Of a DNA stretch of 64,000 nt, positions 1 to 7,095 are shown piece after piece. Within the stretch, counting starts at the first letter, position 1. The number at the start of each line of letters is the position of its first letter. Source of the DNA: CAVRXQ01 sp963838845. Lineage in GTDB: Bacteria > Actinomycetota > Acidimicrobiia > Acidimicrobiales > Bog-793. Position numbers and translations under genes: made by a program. The notes beneath the pieces were generated by a model that did not search any database, was not told the DNA's origin, and saw only the letters and a list, made by a program, of their open reading frames with translations. The stretch spans positions 372,001 through 436,000 of the forward strand of contig CAWISR010000002.1 of assembly GCA_963838845.1 (NCBI GenBank), written 5' to 3'.

Positions 1-2
1 TC

Positions 3-935
3 GGCGCGGGCGAAAGCGTCGTCGGAGTCACATTCGAGTGCGACTATCCGCACGAAGCGCGCACGCGGCGCGTCGTCTCGACGACGGCACTACTCGGCGG
101 ATCCACACCGGGCGAGATCGACGCCGAAGTCAACGCGAAGATCGCTGAGGGCCAGGAGCTGTATCGACTCGACGAGGAGGCGCTTCGCGAACTCGATCCG
201 GATCTGCTGGTGACACAAGACCTGTGTGCGGTCTGCGCGGTCGACGTGAAGACGGTCGACGACGCGTTGGCGCACCTCGGTTGTCACAGCGCGGTGCTGA
301 CGGTCAACCCGCAGCGCCTTGACGACGTTCTCGGGTCGATTGTCACGATCGGCGACGCTGTCGGAAGACATGACGCCGCCCGCGAGCTCGTGGACGCGCT
401 CGACAACCGGCTCAGAGATCTGGAAAACGCCATCGCCGGGCGCCCGCGCCCGCGGGTGGCGGTCCTTGAGTGGACCGATCCGCCGTTTAACGCTGGTCAT
501 TGGATTCCCGACATGGTCGAAAGAGCGGGCGGCGCGTCCGTTCTCGGGGAGTCGGGCCGTCCCTCACAGCGCATCGATTGGGCTGTCGTCGAGCGGGTCT
601 CGCCGGATATCTGCGTCGTCGCTCCTTGCGGATATCACCTCGATGACGCGGAGGAACTGGCCGCCAATCTGATCTTGTCGGGAACGTTGCCAGCCGACTG
701 TCGCGTGTGGGCTGTCGACGCGGACTCCTCGTTCGTGCGGCCCGGTCCACGACTCGTCGACGGTGTCGAAGCGCTCGCGGGCATCTGTCATCCCGACGTG
801 CTTCCCATCCGATCCGATCTCGCGTCCTACGTCGGCACGACGTCGGCGAAGACGAAACCGTCGCGCTCGACGACTTCGCCAACTCGGACCTCGAGCGGAA
901 ATGCAAATCCCGGACCATCGACGACGAAGGTGTGA
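3..935 (+). CDS. Cobalamin-binding protein (BtuF/FecB-like fold), 5' end outside window
   Basis: The frame is already open at base 3, so only the last 310 codons are visible. The sequence has the layout of the metal-chelate binding fold (Peripla_BP_2): 'LLGGSTPGEIDAEV', 'DPDLLVTQDLCAVC', 'RPRVAVLEWTDPPFNAGHW' and 'VERVSPDICVVAPCGYHL'. These phrases resemble the cobalamin-binding proteins often annotated without a transporter. The N-terminus is missing, so a signal peptide cannot be judged and an ABC receptor role remains possible. The last 35 or so residues are Ser/Thr/Arg-rich, look non-conserved, and lie over the 3' end of the convergent gene at 827-1501, which suggests the original stop was further upstream. 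Confidence 0.75.
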   Translation, partial: GAGESVVGVTFECDYPHEARTRRVVSTTALLGGSTPGEIDAEVNAKIAEGQELYRLDEEALRELDPDLLVTQDLCAVCAVDVKTVDDALAHLGCHSAVLTVNPQRLDDVLGSIVTIGDAVGRHDAARELVDALDNRLRDLENAIAGRPRPRVAVLEWTDPPFNAGHWIPDMVERAGGASVLGESGRPSQRIDWAVVERVSPDICVVAPCGYHLDDAEELAANLILSGTLPADCRVWAVDADSSFVRPGPRLVDGVEALAGICHPDVLPIRSDLASYVGTTSAKTKPSRSTTSPTRTSSGNANPGPSTTKV

Positions 936-1501
936 AACTCGCCGTTCTCTCCGCATGGGTCGACTCCCTTGGGGAGCTCACGCAGGAGTTGGGCGTCGTA
1001 GAAGCGACCGGCGATCGCTGGGGGAGCCTGCGTCGGGTCGACGCAGGTGACGATCGCCCGGATCCCAGCGGCGATCATTTCGGCCGCGAGTTCGTCGGTC
1101 CGCCGCTGCCACAGCGGGAACTGCGGTGAGAGGCTGGTCCCCTCGAGCATCGACTCGCGGTACTCGCGGATGTCGGTGAGGAAGATGTCTCCGAAGACGA
1201 GGCGCTCGACGCCCTGATGCACAGCGCTTTGGACCGCGGATGACATGAGCGCCTCATAGGTCGCGTTCGGACACGGCCAGGGAAGGTCGACGACGTGCAA
1301 GGGGAGGCCGAGCGCTTCTGCCTGGGCCTCGAGCAAGCCGCGACGGACCGCGTGCATCGCCACCCGATCGGCCGTGGAGTTGACCGTCGTCAGCAGCCCG
1401 ACGACATCAAGAGAGGCGTCCGAGCGGGCGCGATGCAGCGCGAGCGTGCTGTCCTTACCCGTTGACCAGCTCATCCAGGCACGTGGCCTCGGCGTGGCCA
1501 C
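827..1501 (-). CDS. Dph6-like ATP-binding protein (PP-loop ATPase, adenosine nucleotide alpha-hydrolase fold)
   Basis: A 224-residue protein with the PP-loop 'SWSTGKDSTLALHRAR' close to the N-terminus, typical of the diphthine-ammonia-ligase-like ATPase family (PF01902). Further family phrases are 'LVFGDIFLTDIREYRE', 'FPLWQRRTDELAAEMI' and 'GENGEFHTFVVDGP' (the GE-GE-H-T motif near the end). Bacteria do not make diphthamide, so the true substrate is unknown; ATP-dependent amidation is an inference from the family. I chose the GTG at 1501 because it follows the stop of the upstream gene by one base (translational coupling); an ATG at 1474 lies immediately before the PP-loop and has no ribosome binding site. 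The 3' end overlaps the convergent gene by 109 bp. Confidence 0.8.
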   Translation of the reverse strand: MATPRPRAWMSWSTGKDSTLALHRARSDASLDVVGLLTTVNSTADRVAMHAVRRGLLEAQAEALGLPLHVVDLPWPCPNATYEALMSSAVQSAVHQGVERLVFGDIFLTDIREYRESMLEGTSLSPQFPLWQRRTDELAAEMIAAGIRAIVTCVDPTQAPPAIAGRFYDAQLLRELPKGVDPCGENGEFHTFVVDGPGFAFPLEVRVGEVVERDGFVFADVVPT

Positions 1502-1502
1502 C

Positions 1503-1748
1503 TCAGTCGTCTTCGACGTACGGGCAGTGCCGGCACCCTTGTGAGCAGCAATATTCGCGAGCGGCGAGGTAGCCGGCCGAGAACACGAAGAGTCCCGACA
1601 CCGGGTCGGTGTAGCCCGGGTCGCCAGAGACGAGCGCCGCTTCGTGGGCCGCGAGGATCGCCTCACGACCGGGTGTGTCGAGAGGAAGTCGCGAGGCGGC
1701 CGGACGGTTCAGCGGGCGATCGGCGAGCCGGTTATTCCTGCGCTCCAT
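1503..1748 (-). CDS. DUF5522 domain protein
   Basis: An 81-residue protein ending in a cysteine-rich block, 'YCCSQGCRHCPYVEDD', which is the hallmark of DUF5522. The middle 'REAILAAHEAALVSGDPGY' followed by 'DPVSG' also fits this family. The cysteines suggest metal or Fe-S binding, but the function is unknown. It sits directly upstream of the Dph6-like gene with a one-base gap, so the two are probably one transcript; DUF5522 genes beside PP-loop ATPases suggest a shared, unidentified pathway. The N-terminal 25 residues are less conserved-looking, so a shorter start is possible. Confidence 0.75.
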   Translation of the reverse strand: MERRNNRLADRPLNRPAASRLPLDTPGREAILAAHEAALVSGDPGYTDPVSGLFVFSAGYLAAREYCCSQGCRHCPYVEDD

Positions 1749-1888
1749 GTCGGCGGCAATCTACCGATGCGGTGTGTGCGAAAGCTGCCTCCGACTGCGA
1801 GCACCGCATCCCGCGCCAACGTCTTCGGTTGGTTTCGTCCCGTGGACTTCGGCGTGCCGCGTCGAGACGCTTGGCGGCGCGCCACTCG

Positions 1889-2434
1889 TCATAACCCCAC
1901 GGTGACCGAGCACACGGGCCAGGCCGACCAGCCGTCGAGGCGTTGCAGTTTCGCGGCGGCGGCGTTTTGCATCGCCGGGCTGGCCTCGCTCGGCAATCCG
2001 GCAAATCCAAGTCCCCACCACGTCGACGCGGCGAACTGATACGCGCCGTAGTACCCGTTGCCGGAGTCTTCGGTGTAGTTGTCGTCCGACTCGCACAATC
2101 GCAGCGCGAGCCACTGCGACGGTGTTGCCGCAGACGAAGGACTGGCGGGGACGGCGATCGACGCCACCGCCTCGGGCCGCAGCGCGTGCTGGCGATGCGC
2201 GAAAAGGTAGGGCAGCGGCGTCGTGCGGTAGATACCGGCAACGATCGCCGTCGCCGCGCGAGGCAGCACGGGTAGCGCCTGTCGGACCCGCGCGGTGAGG
2301 CGCGGGTGCTCGATATGTCTCGTAGCTCTCACGAGCGGTGTGGACGGACCGCTCGAGTGGGTGACGCCGATTGCGCCGGCGGCGCCCAGAATGACTGTGG
2401 CCGAAGTGATCGCAAGCATTGGGTGCGGTCGCAT
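1889..2434 (-). CDS. Secreted resuscitation-promoting factor-like transglycosylase
   Basis: A 181-residue exported protein. Residues 1-25 form a hydrophobic signal segment ('LAITSATVILGAAGAIGV'). The C-terminal 75 residues are an Rpf/transglycosylase-like domain (PF06737): 'WLALRLCESDDNYTEDSG', 'GYYGAYQFAASTWWGLGF', and 'AAAKLQRLDGWSAWPVCS'. The glutamate in 'CES' is the expected catalytic residue, and the two cysteines flanking the domain are the family disulfide. Such enzymes cleave peptidoglycan and promote regrowth from dormancy. AGGAGG lies 6 bases before the ATG. No c-di-AMP riboswitch, common ahead of actinobacterial rpf genes, is visible in the 430 bp upstream. Confidence 0.88.
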   Translation of the reverse strand: MRPHPMLAITSATVILGAAGAIGVTHSSGPSTPLVRATRHIEHPRLTARVRQALPVLPRAATAIVAGIYRTTPLPYLFAHRQHALRPEAVASIAVPASPSSAATPSQWLALRLCESDDNYTEDSGNGYYGAYQFAASTWWGLGFAGLPSEASPAMQNAAAAKLQRLDGWSAWPVCSVTVGL

Positions 2435-2866
2435 CGAGGGCCTCCTTGGATCGGTGAACTCTCCCTGGTCCAGGTGGGTCGGATGCGGGCCGACCGCCTT
2501 ACTGCATTCGACTCGTGATCCGATGTCGGCAGGACGAATACGGATCGGGGCGAAGTTCGCCCGTGCGAGGTGCAGGCTGGCCGTGCCCTTCGCTTGGTTC
2601 TCTCGCCGCTCCTTTGATCAGTCGGGGAGGCACGTTCTGTCGCACCGCCCGCGCGCGTTCGCTCAGTGGTTTTGTACGGGTCTCGCTCCGGCGAACGCCC
2701 GGCGGGGCAACGGCACGCGCGCCGGTCACCCCGTTTGTCGCAGAAGGGGACAGGTTATCGAGCGTTCACCGAACGTGACGAGTGAGCGCAAAAACCCTTG
2801 TCAGACGGCCACCAGGTGTTCGAGGTCCCACCCCGGCGCTTCTTTGAACCGTTGCGAGCGGATCGG
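2435..2866. other. Intergenic region upstream of the Rpf gene, no gene seen
   Basis: This 432-bp spacer between the divergently placed 5' end of the Rpf gene and the 3' end of surE has no convincing coding frame. It has a small inverted repeat CGTTC-ACC-GAACG at 2763-2775. It presumably carries the Rpf promoter and leader. I looked for the conserved blocks of the ydaO/c-di-AMP riboswitch on the minus strand and did not find them. Confidence 0.5.
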
Positions 2867-3673
2867 TCAAGTTCGGCGTTCTGAGCCGAAACGGCCGTCG
2901 AGGTCGTCCGCAATCTCGTCGATGAGCGTCGTCGTCTTCGGTTCGGGGTCCTCTTTCGGGGGCATCAGCGCCGTGACGGTGACGAAGCCCGCGCTCGAGA
3001 GCGCCTCGTCGTCGTCTGGACGCGTCGTACGGCCGCGGTAGCCGAGCGAGACGCGGATCCTTCCAGAGTCGACGCTCGTCGAGTGGTAGATGTCCGACTC
3101 GCTCAAGAGCGCACGCCGCACCCCGCGCAGCTCGTCGAGGGGTCGGTTCGGCACATTGCAGTTGAGGACGCTGCCGGGAGTCATCGACGCGAGCGGGTCG
3201 ATGAGCGCGACGGCGATCCGCGCCGCCGTCGCGTAGTGCACCGGAGCTGATTTGCCGTCGTACTTGATGCTGATCGCGAGGGCAGAGCGCCCGGTCTTTG
3301 CCGCCGTGAAGGCGGCGCCGACCGTGCCGGAGTGAAGGATCAGCCGTCCGATGTTGCGGCCGCGGTTGATGCCGGATACGACGAGGTCAGCCGGCGGTCC
3401 GAGCGCGCCGCCGAGCGCGATCGCGACGCACGTTGCCGGGAGGGAATTGACCCCGAAGGCGCGCACCCCCGTCGCCCGTTCGAGCTCGACGGCCTCGAGC
3501 GCCAACGCGTCGGCGGAGCCTTGTGGTTGAACACCCGTCGCGGCGCTCGAGCCGCTTTGATCCTCGAGCGGCGCGACGACGTCGATTTGGTGTCCTGCTT
3601 CGGCGAGCGCCACAACAAGGGCGGCGATGCCCGGCGCGAAGACGCCGTCGTCGTTCGTCACGAGCAGGTGCAC
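2867..3673 (-). CDS. surE: 5'/3'-nucleotidase SurE
   Basis: A 268-residue protein starting 'MHLLVTNDDGVFAPGI'; the NDDG motif binds the divalent metal. Other SurE signatures are 'APLEDQSGSSAATG' and 'VVSGINRGRNIGRLILHSGT' with 'VGAAFTAA'. SurE dephosphorylates nucleoside monophosphates and is linked to stationary-phase survival. Length matches the family. The last 25 residues are charged and probably disordered. The gene is divergent from the aldose epimerase at 3727, with which it shares a very short 5' intergenic region of about 50 bp. Confidence 0.92.
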   Translation of the reverse strand: MHLLVTNDDGVFAPGIAALVVALAEAGHQIDVVAPLEDQSGSSAATGVQPQGSADALALEAVELERATGVRAFGVNSLPATCVAIALGGALGPPADLVVSGINRGRNIGRLILHSGTVGAAFTAAKTGRSALAISIKYDGKSAPVHYATAARIAVALIDPLASMTPGSVLNCNVPNRPLDELRGVRRALLSESDIYHSTSVDSGRIRVSLGYRGRTTRPDDDEALSSAGFVTVTALMPPKEDPEPKTTTLIDEIADDLDGRFGSERRT

Positions 3674-3726
3674 GAGTCGTTCCTCCGACGACGAAGAGTT
3701 TGCGGCGTCGTCGGTACCATACCGAC

Positions 3727-4641
3727 GTGCCGCCGCCAGCTGGCGAACAATTCGTGATTGCCGCCGATTCGACGAGCGCGACGATCACGGAGATCGGAGC
3801 GACGCTGCGAGCATTTTCGGTCGACGGCCAGGCGATCGTCTGGGGGTTCGGCGACGGCGAGATGTCTTCGTACGGACGTGGACAGGTGCTCGCGCCGTGG
3901 CCGAATCGCCTCGCGGACGGGACCTACGCCTTCGGGTCCCGCCAGGCGAAGGCGCCGCTCGACGAGCCGGAGCGAGACAACGCGATCCACGGCATCGTGC
4001 GCTGGTTGCCGTTCAAGATCGAACCGGTTGACGAAACGTCGGTTCGTTGCTCGCTTCGTCTCGGGCCACAGCCCGCGTATCCCTGGTGGTGGCGGCTCGA
4101 CGTCACCTACACCGTCGAGCCGGGATCGCTCACCGTTTCGACGACCTTCGAAAACCTTGACGATGTGACGGCGCCGTTCGCGATCGGGTTCCACCCCTAT
4201 CTCGCCGCCGGTCCTCGGGGCGTCGACGCTTCGCGGGTTGCGATACCTGCCGCACGACACATCGTCGCCAATGAGCGCATGTTGCCGATCGGTAGCGAAC
4301 CGGTTGGTTCTTCGACATTCGCCTCGATCGCGAAAGGTCAGCCCCTCGAGGGTTTCGTGATGGATGACGCGTTCACCGAACTGCGACGCGACGGCGATGG
4401 TCGATGGCGGGCGCATTTTTGGCCCGACGGCGAGCGGCCGCCGGTCATCGTGTGGGGCGACGAGGGTTTCACGTACGTGATGTGCTTCACCGCGGACACG
4501 CTCGCCGTGGCAGACCGCCGTCGCGCGCTCGCGCTCGAGCCGATGACGGCGCCGCCGAACGCGCTCGCGAGCGGCGACGGGATCCTCGTCGTTGGGCCGG
4601 GCGAGCGCGTCGAGGCGCGCTGGGGCATCACGGTTGCCTGA
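3727..4641 (+). CDS. Aldose 1-epimerase family protein
   Basis: A 304-residue galactose-mutarotase-like protein. Family features: 'GQVLAPWPNRLADGTYAFG', the histidine-containing 'NAIHGIVRWLPF', and 'PFAIGFHPYLAAG', which supply the two catalytic histidines, plus a late acidic region 'LALEPMTAPPNA'. It should interconvert alpha and beta anomers of free or modified aldoses. I chose the GTG at 3727; the sequence TACCAT ends 6 bases before it and is a fair -10 box, so the mRNA could be leaderless. Longer upstream extensions are Arg-rich antisense of surE and not real. Confidence 0.85.
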   Translation: MPPPAGEQFVIAADSTSATITEIGATLRAFSVDGQAIVWGFGDGEMSSYGRGQVLAPWPNRLADGTYAFGSRQAKAPLDEPERDNAIHGIVRWLPFKIEPVDETSVRCSLRLGPQPAYPWWWRLDVTYTVEPGSLTVSTTFENLDDVTAPFAIGFHPYLAAGPRGVDASRVAIPAARHIVANERMLPIGSEPVGSSTFASIAKGQPLEGFVMDDAFTELRRDGDGRWRAHFWPDGERPPVIVWGDEGFTYVMCFTADTLAVADRRRALALEPMTAPPNALASGDGILVVGPGERVEARWGITVA

Positions 4642-4643
4642 CA

Positions 4644-4660
4644 ACCGCCCGACGGGCGGG
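4644..4660. terminator. Short GC hairpin between convergent genes
   Basis: CCGCCC at 4645-4650 pairs with GGGCGG at 4654-4659 across a GAC loop. It lies in the 29-bp gap between the convergent ends of the epimerase and lipoprotein genes. There is no T-run on either side, so termination is only suggested by the location. Confidence 0.3.
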
Positions 4661-4670
4661 CGTCAGGAAA

Positions 4671-5171
4671 TCAGGACTTCGCGCAGGCCTTCACCTGCGA
4701 AGCCGTGCCCTGCAAGGACAACAGCGCGCAGAAGCTCGCGTCGCTGACCTTCCATTTGCCGTTCTGGAAGACCGCCTTGCCAGACGCGCCCGGGAGCTCC
4801 GGCGTCTTGCCGAGATAGATCGTGTAGGTCACGGTCGCCGACGCCTTCGAGGTGATCTTCACCTTCGTGACCTTGACCGACACCGCCTCGCCGGTCGAAG
4901 TCTTCGACTGGGACTTGAGGAACGCGGCGAACTCGGATCCGTTCTGCAATAGCGTGACCTTCGTTGTCGCCGGCGTCGAGCCTTTAAAAAAGGCCGTCCA
5001 GTTCGCGCTGATCTTCGCGGTGGCGGTCGAATTGCCGCTCTTTCGGGTGTGGGTGGCCGTCGAGGCGCCGCTCGAGCATGACGTGACCAGCAGCGATCCG
5101 GCCATCACGAGAATGGACAGCCCGACCAAAACGCCAGCTCGGGTCCCTCGTGAGTTCGGGATCCGCACCAT
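4671..5171 (-). CDS. Predicted lipoprotein with Mtb12-like C-terminal domain
   Basis: A 166-residue protein with a lipoprotein signal: basic N-terminus, hydrophobic core 'VGLSILVMAGSLLVTSC' and lipobox cysteine. It would be anchored to the outer face of the membrane. After a Ser/Thr linker comes a small alpha+beta domain resembling the NTF2-like fold of the mycobacterial low-molecular-weight antigen Mtb12: the ending 'NGKWKVSDASFCALLSL' is the closest match. The function of that family is unknown. The gene is single, convergent with the epimerase, and starts about 200 bp from the divergent small membrane protein gene. Confidence 0.65.
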   Translation of the reverse strand: MVRIPNSRGTRAGVLVGLSILVMAGSLLVTSCSSGASTATHTRKSGNSTATAKISANWTAFFKGSTPATTKVTLLQNGSEFAAFLKSQSKTSTGEAVSVKVTKVKITSKASATVTYTIYLGKTPELPGASGKAVFQNGKWKVSDASFCALLSLQGTASQVKACAKS

Positions 5172-5369
5172 ATGTTTGGTACCTCCTCTGATCGCGAGGA
5201 CGGCGTCGCGTCGAATCTCGAAAGACCCAGCCTAACGGCGCGCTCGCGAGATTCTGGGCAACTCGAGGATGGCGTTTGCGCAGCTTGAAGGCACAATTTC
5301 CCGTCGTCAGCGCCGGGATCCTGCCAACACACCGGTAGAATCGTGTATCGACAGAGAAGGGATCCCTAG

Positions 5370-5570
5370 ATGATCCAACCGACCGAGCGCAAGAACGGCA
5401 TTCGTCCTCACCACGCCGCCGGCGTCGTCGCCTTCGTGGCGCTCGTCGTCATCGCGTTCGTCGTGCTCTCGGGGGTCGTCGCCGTCGTCTTCAGGGTCCT
5501 CGAGCTCGCGATCGTCGTCGCCGTCGTCTACTTTGTGGCGCGTTTTTTTCTGCGCCGTTCGCGCGCCTGA
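5370..5570 (+). CDS. Small membrane protein
   Basis: A 66-residue protein with two adjacent hydrophobic stretches ('GVVAFVALVVIAFVVLSGVV' and 'VLELAIVVAVVYFVARFFL') and a basic C-terminal tail (RRSRA). AGAAGGGA lies 8-14 bases before the ATG. It is followed 18 bp later by the SRAP gene, so the two may be co-transcribed. No family recognised; the Val/Ala-rich hydrophobic nature alone cannot reveal a function. Confidence 0.55.
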   Translation: MIQPTERKNGIRPHHAAGVVAFVALVVIAFVVLSGVVAVVFRVLELAIVVAVVYFVARFFLRRSRA

Positions 5571-5588
5571 TCCTTCCGGGGTCCAAAG

Positions 5589-6299
5589 ATGTGTGGTCGG
5601 TATGTCCTCGCGACCCCGATCGATGAGCTGGTGAGCTTTTTCGAAGCGAGCCTCGCCCCGGGTGTGGGTGCGGAGTACCAGTCGAGCTACAACGTCGCTC
5701 CGACGGATTCGGTTCTCGGACTCTTGGAGGAGGATTCGAAAGGACGGGTGCTCGACGAGTTCCGTTGGGGACTCATCCCGTGGTGGGCGAAGGATCTGAC
5801 GGTCGGCAGCCGGACGTTCAACGCACGTGCAGAATCCCTCGCGTCGAAGCCGGCGTACCGCGACGCTTTCGAGAAGCGGCGACTCGCCGTCGTCGCCGAC
5901 GGTTTCTATGAGTGGCGCAAGGATGAACGCGGCAAGCGCCAACCCTTCTACTTCACGCGCGCCGATCACGAACCGATGGCGTTCGCGGGATTGTGGTCGG
6001 TCTGGCGTGACCGGTCGGGAAAAGATGAAGACCGGCACTGGCTTCGGTCGTGCACGATCATCACGACCGACGCGAATAAAGAGGTCGCAACGGTCCACGA
6101 TCGGATGCCGGCGATCTTGGAACAGGACGTGCTCGAGCGGTGGATCGATCCCTCGGCGGGAGATCGCGACGAGCTCAAGGCGCTGTTGCGCCCCGCTGAC
6201 GCGGGAACGCTGTCCTTCGTGGCGGTTGACCGCCGGGTGGGCAGCGTCGCCAATAACGACTCCGGGCTGATCGCGCCGATCGCGGACGCCGAGGGGTAG
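5589..6299 (+). CDS. SRAP/HMCES-family abasic-site processing protein
   Basis: A 236-residue protein of the SOS-response-associated peptidase family (PF02586, YedK/HMCES). The N-terminus 'MCGRYV' places the catalytic Cys at position 2, which becomes the N-terminal residue after Met removal and links covalently to abasic sites in single-stranded DNA. Other conserved elements are 'TFNARAESLASKPAYRDAF', 'VVADGFYEWRK' with its glutamate, and 'VHDRMPAILEQD' with its histidine. Length is typical. It stands immediately upstream of the LexA-controlled mutagenesis genes, so the neighbourhood as a whole deals with damaged DNA. Confidence 0.93.
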   Translation: MCGRYVLATPIDELVSFFEASLAPGVGAEYQSSYNVAPTDSVLGLLEEDSKGRVLDEFRWGLIPWWAKDLTVGSRTFNARAESLASKPAYRDAFEKRRLAVVADGFYEWRKDERGKRQPFYFTRADHEPMAFAGLWSVWRDRSGKDEDRHWLRSCTIITTDANKEVATVHDRMPAILEQDVLERWIDPSAGDRDELKALLRPADAGTLSFVAVDRRVGSVANNDSGLIAPIADAEG

Positions 6300-6326
6300 C
6301 CGGCGACCGCCAGTCTCCTGGCGGCA

Positions 6327-6342
6327 TCGAACATACGTTCGA
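6327..6342. promoter_or_regulatory. LexA box upstream of imuA
   Basis: The perfect palindrome TCGAACATACGTTCGA matches the actinobacterial SOS box (TCGAAC-N4-GTTCGA). It ends 12 bp before the imuA start codon, so LexA bound here would block the promoter. It predicts DNA-damage induction of imuA and imuB. Confidence 0.93.
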
Positions 6343-6354
6343 TATGCTCCGCGG

Positions 6355-7095
6355 ATGAGCGTCAGCTCCTCCGCGCCCGCCCGCGCCGTCCCGCCCCGCC
6401 TGCTCGCCGACCGGCTGCGCCCGACCGTTCTCGCCCGGGACGAGCTGTTACCGGTGACGCCCGCCTTCACCGAATTGCTCGGAACCCCAGGGCTGAGGAG
6501 GGGGAGCACGGTCGCGATCTCGACGACCGGCGGCCCCGGTGCGACGGCGCTCGCCTGCTCCCTCCTCGCCGCGGCGAGCACCGAGGGGGCGTGGTGCGCC
6601 GCGGTCGAGATGGTCGATCTCGGGGTCGTCGCGGTGGCGGAGCTCGGCGTGGCGCTCGACCGTCTCGCCCTCGTCCCCCGTGCGGGACGCAAGCTCGCCC
6701 CGGTCATCGCCGCGCTCTTGGACGGCTGCGACGTCGTTCTCGCCCCGACCGGCGTCTCGGCACCCGAGTTCCGTCGTCTTGCGGCGAGGGCGCGCGAACG
6801 CCGCTCCGTCCTCGTCGTGCTCTCCGGTTCGCGTGCCGTCGCACCTTTTCATCGGCCGGTGCCCGACGGGGTCGATGTGCGCATCGAGGTCGCCGGGAGC
6901 GCCTTCGGTGGGCTCGGCTTCGGGACGGGGCGACTGGCGTACCGCCGCATCGACGTCGTCGCGACCCGTCGCTCCGCCACGCCGCGCACGGTGTACGCGT
7001 CGTTTGGGTTCGAGGCTGATGGCACCCCGGTGTTCGAAGAGATCGCCGAGCCGTTTCTGCCACCGGTGGGACAAAAAGAGGTTGTCGTGCGGTGA
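6355..7095 (+). CDS. imuA: ImuA-like accessory protein of the mutasome
   Basis: A 246-residue RecA-fold protein lacking a proper Walker A lysine: the nucleotide-loop position reads 'STTGGPGATALACSLLAAA'. This is the usual condition of actinobacterial ImuA' proteins, which act as structural partners of ImuB and DnaE2 in damage-induced mutagenesis. It starts 12 bp after a perfect LexA box and its stop overlaps the imuB start (GTGA). The family call rests mostly on position, size and RecA-like pattern ('GVALDRLALVPRAGRKLAPV', then 'DGCDVVLAP'). Confidence 0.85.
   Translation: MSVSSSAPARAVPPRLLADRLRPTVLARDELLPVTPAFTELLGTPGLRRGSTVAISTTGGPGATALACSLLAAASTEGAWCAAVEMVDLGVVAVAELGVALDRLALVPRAGRKLAPVIAALLDGCDVVLAPTGVSAPEFRRLAARARERRSVLVVLSGSRAVAPFHRPVPDGVDVRIEVAGSAFGGLGFGTGRLAYRRIDVVATRRSATPRTVYASFGFEADGTPVFEEIAEPFLPPVGQKEVVVR

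Noticed and set aside
2763..2775. CGTTC-ACC-GAACG as a LexA box
   Set aside because: The half-sites are in the reverse order and spacing differs from GAAC-N4-GTTC.
2435..2866. c-di-AMP (ydaO) riboswitch in the Rpf leader
   Set aside because: Expected in many actinobacterial rpf leaders, but the conserved blocks (GGGGACCCA-like and GACAGCTAAC-like) are absent on the minus strand.
5307..6707. 466-codon open frame on the minus strand
   Set aside because: Antisense of the SRAP and imuA genes with Arg/Asp-rich composition; a shadow of high-GC coding DNA.
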